Shown piece after piece: positions 7,201 through 9,879 of a stretch of DNA of 9,879 nucleotides (the stretch's first letter is position 1; each line of letters starts with the position of its first letter). Under the pieces are notes generated by a model that saw only the letters and a program-made list of their open reading frames with translations, was not told the origin of the DNA and searched no databases. The DNA is from an uncultured Clostridia bacterium (GTDB lineage Bacteria > Bacillota > Clostridia > Christensenellales > UBA1242): NCBI GenBank assembly GCA_944372715.1, contig CALVZZ010000040.1, forward strand, positions 1 to 9,879, written 5' to 3'. The position numbers and the translations under genes are program-made.

Positions 7201-9879
7201 TATATAACAAATTATATTGAAAGTGTTGTAAATGTTATCAATGAAAAAGAATTTAATATTGATATCGTTGCGAATATTTACAATAATGAGCAAATTCAAG
7301 AATTAAACATAAATTTAATATTAGACCTAAATGGTCCAGCTATGATGTATGTTGAAGTACAGTTTGGAGATGAAAATATACAGGCATATTTAGAAAATGA
7401 GATGTTGTATGTTAAATATAAGGAATTAAAAGTATGTTGTTCTATTTCTTCATTAAAGGAAATTTTAAGCTTAATGCTTCAAATTTTAGGAATAGATCCA
7501 TCAGCGATACCTTTCCTAGATTACATTGGGCAAGATGTAAATTTTGACAACATACAAAATATAATCCCATCTTTAGATTTTGGTAATCCATTAAATATGC
7601 TTGAATTAATTAATTCTTTAAGTTTATCTGGCGATGTGTTTAGTTTAAATTTGAATGGCAATAAAATTTCAAATGTAGCAAAAGAAATGAATGTTAAGTT
7701 ATATTTATTAGAAAATAAATTAAATAAAATTGAACTAAATAATATTTACACATCTAACGACCAATACTTTAATTGTATTATAGAAAGAAATTCGTTTGAA
7801 AATATGCCAATTTTAGAAGATAAAAGTGTTTATATTGATATATCTAATAGCAGTGACCTTTTAAAATCAATAATAAACACAACAAGCTTAAATGATTTTA
7901 ACATTTCAGGCAATGTAAGTGTAATTGCAAATGTAATTGGAATTGAAATTGATATGGATGTAAAACTTTTTGTAAATATTAAGCTTATTGATGGTAATCC
8001 TATTGTTTTTGTTACTATGGATATTCCGGTTATAGGTTCTAATGTGCCTGGATTTACAGATATTAATGTCAATAATGATGTTCCTTATAAAAAAGGAGAC
8101 ACTTCAGTAGAGTCAAGAAAACTTGAAATTTATTATCAAGATAATTATTTGTATTTTTATAGAAAAGACAACATCAGGCAAACCATATTTTTTTCTAGAA
8201 CATATGAGAAAAAATTAAAAATTCATATTGATGAATTTGTTTCAAATCCAATGTATTATCTTTTACAATATGGTTTTGGTTTTAGTGAACAGATTATGCA
8301 AGAAATTAATAAGGCAATAGAGAAATCACAAAACAGGGTAACTCCAATTGATTATAGCAAAATCTTATTAGATTATAATAATAAAGGAGAATATCAATCT
8401 GTTGTCATTAATCTAGCTGAAATTGCAAATAACAATATGTTGGACAGTGCAACATTAGATTTTTATACAGGTCTTGTTGGAGATAAAAGTTTCTTTACAA
8501 AATTATGTTTTGATATATATATGCCTATTGCTGATGCATTTAAACTAAATTTAGTAACAAATAATTTATCCCTTAATAACATTGGTCAGGAAGTTGATAT
8601 AAGTCAGGCTTTAAGCTTTATAACAAATTATACATATTTAGAAAATCAAATGTATGAAGCAAGCAATGGAAATTGGGGACTTGCAAGTGAAAAAACATAT
8701 ACAATATCTTTTGTAACAGACTATCAAACACCACCACAAAATATTGTTGCAAATGTAAACACTGAAATTAATTTGCCCAATATGGAAAATTTTGTTGTTG
8801 ATAATGGAGTTGTTAAACAATCTTATTATTTTGAAGGCTGGTATTATAATTCAGAATTTACAAAAAAATTTGAATTAACTTTGATGCCAAGAAATGATAT
8901 TGTGCTTTATGCTAAATGGGGAACAAATATAGAATATTATAGAACAATAACCTTTGTTGGTGGTGTAGATGGCGAATTTTCTTTGACAAAACTTGAAGGA
9001 GAATATTTTGAAATTCCTATTTATACAACTAAATATGAAAATGTTGGTGATGTGACTACTACTTATGAATTTGTATGTTGGAAAACAAATAATGGAGAAA
9101 TTTTTAGTTCAAATACTATTCCAACTTATGATATTGTTGTATATGCAGAATGGAAAGTTGTGGATGTAAAAATCACAAAACAATTTGCTTTATATGATGG
9201 TGATGAATTACTATATTCAAATAGGGTTGTAAGTGGTGAAATTATAGAGTTGCCAAATATAGAAAAAATAAACAATTCAACAAAGTTCTATCTTGACAAC
9301 TTGTATTTGAATGAATATGAAATAGATGTAATGCCTGATGAAAACTTAACTTTGTTTGTTAGAAATAAATATACTTTAAGTATAGCTTCTAACTATGGAA
9401 CTGTTATAAATGAAGTAATTACATTGTATCAAGGTGAAAGTTATTCACTTCAAAATCAAAGTTCTTATACTTATGATGATGGAAATGTAAGAAATGACTA
9501 TACATTTAATGGTTATACATCTTCTTGTGTTATAGATTACATTATGCCAAATCAAAATATGGAAATAATTGCAGATTGGTCTATTGTTTCAAGGCAATAT
9601 TTCACTGTTAATTTTAGAACAGATTGGTATATTCCTGTTGGTTGGGTGAGTGAAGGTATTGAAGTTACTGCACCAAATCAAATAAATGCTGTAAAAGTTT
9701 TACAAGGTGAAAATTTAGACTTAACACAATATGTTTCTACTACTCAAAGAAAATATACAAGAGTAAGCAAAACACATACCTGGAAAACTGAAAGTTGGGG
9801 ATTGGAACCATTTGATGATATTAGTACCAAAAAGGGTATTACAATGTTAACCAACATACAAAATGATGTAACGCTTTAT
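4261..9879 (+). CDS. Giant membrane-anchored surface protein: seven tandem beta-rich units plus InlB-type repeats, 3' end outside window
   Basis: At least 1873 residues, open to the window edge with no in-frame stop. A lysine/glutamate-rich cytoplasmic head (1-26) precedes one membrane segment (about 27-46), followed by a Thr/Ser/Pro linker. Residues about 74-1450 hold seven divergent copies of a beta-rich unit. Each copy has an amphipathic helix, several strands, and a signature of the form (D/E/N)xxVYLxV...KI followed by a Leu/Ile/Phe helix, centred on Tyr143, 332, 509, 683, 869, 1050 and 1298. From about 1480 come Listeria-Bacteroides repeats, two of them ending in the classic YAKW/YAEW. 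No enzyme motif is seen. Any cell-wall sorting signal would be beyond the edge. Role inferred: surface adhesion, wall spanning or ligand binding. The gene starts 3 bases after the upstream stop, in the same frame, so co-expression is likely. Codon use is AT-rich like its neighbours. Confidence 0.9.
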   Translation, partial: MKEFESKIEEIEKEKEKKKKFSFKRLFAYIGLYVILSFCFAFVIVLGTDTTSSLSTPTLGGEEDVPPSAFANLVNNLMTMEDFSTNLNLDVETPESTNFKISGKVDVVLYEGYSGAEVNANIKLVYNEQSYDLNLLYKNEYIYLSVNDYNYTFNTSTFISGLMMTLQTFGINVGGLDSLFQNFDMSILNDIESLLSEEQFDDYNLLTLSAFDGLQVKIQTDKNYAVNKIYFDEFVLEGYNLCASIDLFDVNNNKIIEIPQKDYVDITQTASLLNVLSNTINENVINANISVVGENSFNANLVVDRTENIKLQLLSNLYNKDLILHYENETVYASFDKVMLKANVQDIDDYISAIKKFINVDFSNLINSDNIYSILHTILNIKEISKDEDKIILNINDYIIEIKTQDEKLKSISFNVQGNLVNINLDYFATFKEIDFNEFIDAKNMLDFIDPLLNTLKASNYQGKIFVEYLNEKIEIDYKLNTANGIVFELETQYLGVNVLVQLINDKIYLDINNVKIVATMDEFQDLCKFVLNKLNLEKTNLSIEDILASDKLIQNFSSIINGLLFKTFDFEIILKHNENYISNLSINYKDFTASLSLDIVNEEELNLVPIGEYVKFEDVKELANNIYNLIKSDNYNVDVNIEYEDITLVGYIGYRNGKINASLNVAYRDIAGSIVIENNIVYLNVKGFKISCDLQNIDKLLSFIEDEFNFNFGNLNDELISIKEKINKENIQKIIDKLILNYNKNEFLINFENYNLAINLINNKINSLYLTFANGNAYVGFTDEKDIIIEQGYYIDLIENLPLISATKKVFEQGSLSGDIVLDFNLYGEKNTLYVNYKVDFKNDIQAYLSTTFKGLNINVYYVNDMFYIDIVGLKIKLAFADFDELIAFINKTFKTEIVFEMPKFDINSLNLDIVEEIENEVGLSTINFKNNIILKVYYSDIVSKVCVNYNDISVELNCTKFDDIVFEKIDYSQYREYDYITNYIESVVNVINEKEFNIDIVANIYNNEQIQELNINLILDLNGPAMMYVEVQFGDENIQAYLENEMLYVKYKELKVCCSISSLKEILSLMLQILGIDPSAIPFLDYIGQDVNFDNIQNIIPSLDFGNPLNMLELINSLSLSGDVFSLNLNGNKISNVAKEMNVKLYLLENKLNKIELNNIYTSNDQYFNCIIERNSFENMPILEDKSVYIDISNSSDLLKSIINTTSLNDFNISGNVSVIANVIGIEIDMDVKLFVNIKLIDGNPIVFVTMDIPVIGSNVPGFTDINVNNDVPYKKGDTSVESRKLEIYYQDNYLYFYRKDNIRQTIFFSRTYEKKLKIHIDEFVSNPMYYLLQYGFGFSEQIMQEINKAIEKSQNRVTPIDYSKILLDYNNKGEYQSVVINLAEIANNNMLDSATLDFYTGLVGDKSFFTKLCFDIYMPIADAFKLNLVTNNLSLNNIGQEVDISQALSFITNYTYLENQMYEASNGNWGLASEKTYTISFVTDYQTPPQNIVANVNTEINLPNMENFVVDNGVVKQSYYFEGWYYNSEFTKKFELTLMPRNDIVLYAKWGTNIEYYRTITFVGGVDGEFSLTKLEGEYFEIPIYTTKYENVGDVTTTYEFVCWKTNNGEIFSSNTIPTYDIVVYAEWKVVDVKITKQFALYDGDELLYSNRVVSGEIIELPNIEKINNSTKFYLDNLYLNEYEIDVMPDENLTLFVRNKYTLSIASNYGTVINEVITLYQGESYSLQNQSSYTYDDGNVRNDYTFNGYTSSCVIDYIMPNQNMEIIADWSIVSRQYFTVNFRTDWYIPVGWVSEGIEVTAPNQINAVKVLQGENLDLTQYVSTTQRKYTRVSKTHTWKTESWGLEPFDDISTKKGITMLTNIQNDVTLY
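4480..8610 (+). repeat. Protein-level array of seven ~180-residue units within the giant gene
   Basis: The landmark Tyr codons fall at 4687, 5254, 5785, 6307, 6865, 7408 and 8152, i.e. steps of 189, 177, 174, 186, 181 and 248 residues. Around them read EYIYLSVNDYNYTF, ETVYASFDKVMLKA, DKIYLDINNVKIVA, NIVYLNVKGFKISC, DMFYIDIVGLKIKL, EMLYVKYKELKVCC and NYLYFYRKDNIRQT. The first six are followed by an amphipathic helix such as NIDKLLSFIEDEF. The seventh is the most divergent and is further from its neighbour. DNA identity between copies is low, so the array is old. The edges of the array are approximate. Confidence 0.75.
8698..9879 (+). repeat. Listeria-Bacteroides (InlB B-type) repeat region, incomplete
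   Basis: Copy 1 spans residues 1480-1553 (YTISFVTDYQ ... YFEGWYYNSEFTKKF ... LYAKW). Copy 2 runs from about 1561 to 1631 (ITFVGG ... YEFVCWKTNNGE ... VVYAEW). Copy 3, about 1636-1702, ends MPDENLTLFVRN and lacks the final Trp. Copy 4, about 1705-1773, ends MPNQNMEIIADW. A fifth begins near 1781 (YFTVNFRTDW) and continues past the edge. These small beta-grasp-like modules serve as stalks and binding spacers in Gram-positive surface proteins. Confidence 0.8.

Noticed and set aside
8152..8600. Enzyme domain in the longer spacer around the seventh unit
   Set aside because: No catalytic motif (Cys-His, HExxH, Ser hydrolase or others) could be recognised; the extra length is more simply a divergent unit.
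4254..8820. Minus-strand open frames opposite the giant gene (4254-4625, 4328-4516, 6864-7052, 7830-8072, 8638-8820)
   Set aside because: Short shadows of a continuous 1873-codon plus-strand frame with a membrane segment and domain repeats; no translation signals.
1..9879. Alternative genetic code (TGA as Trp, as in Mollicutes)
   Set aside because: Trp is encoded by TGG in all genes and no in-frame TGA is needed to keep any frame open.

Overview
The window is strongly AT-rich and uses the standard genetic code: Trp is TGG throughout and the three stops seen are TAA. Shine-Dalgarno sequences (GAGGTGAT, AAGGAG) and promoters (TTGACA/TATAAT) look like those of low-GC Bacillota. The glycerol kinase, the XRE regulator with a polytopic membrane tail, and large surface proteins carrying GLUG and Listeria-Bacteroides repeats together suggest an uncultured, probably gut-associated anaerobic member of Clostridia or a relative. 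The lineage is an inference.

Layout. Positions 1-385 (minus) hold the N-terminal 128 codons of a glycerol kinase that runs off the left edge. A 130-bp divergent intergenic region separates it from 516-2294 (plus), a membrane-anchored exported protein with about seven GLUG-type repeats. This gene converges on 2322-3179 (minus), an XRE-type DNA-binding protein with about six membrane segments. One 12-bp hairpin lies between the two stops and can serve as terminator for both. A 190-bp divergent intergenic region (3180-3369) carries a promoter for each neighbour, an inverted repeat and a tandem direct repeat. Rightward, 3370-4257 encodes a single-pass exported protein. Three bases after its stop, a giant gene begins at a TTG codon (4261) and stays open to the window end, giving 1873 codons without a stop.

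The most interesting object is the giant gene. It has a charged cytoplasmic head and one membrane segment. Seven copies of a divergent beta-rich unit with a period near 180 residues follow, and then a C-terminal run of Listeria-Bacteroides (InlB-type) repeats that leaves the window. A recurrent Tyr-centred motif makes the seven-fold repetition visible. The unit looks like the LolA/LppX-type fold, but that assignment is an inference.

How the parts may work together. Three of the five genes encode proteins anchored in the membrane with large extracytoplasmic parts. The pair 3370-4257 and 4261 onward is almost certainly one transcription and translation unit. The membrane-tethered regulator is divergent from that pair, with repeat elements between them, so it is a candidate local regulator of the surface operon. 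The glycerol kinase is metabolic and probably unrelated. No tRNA, rRNA, CRISPR, insertion sequence or phage feature was seen.
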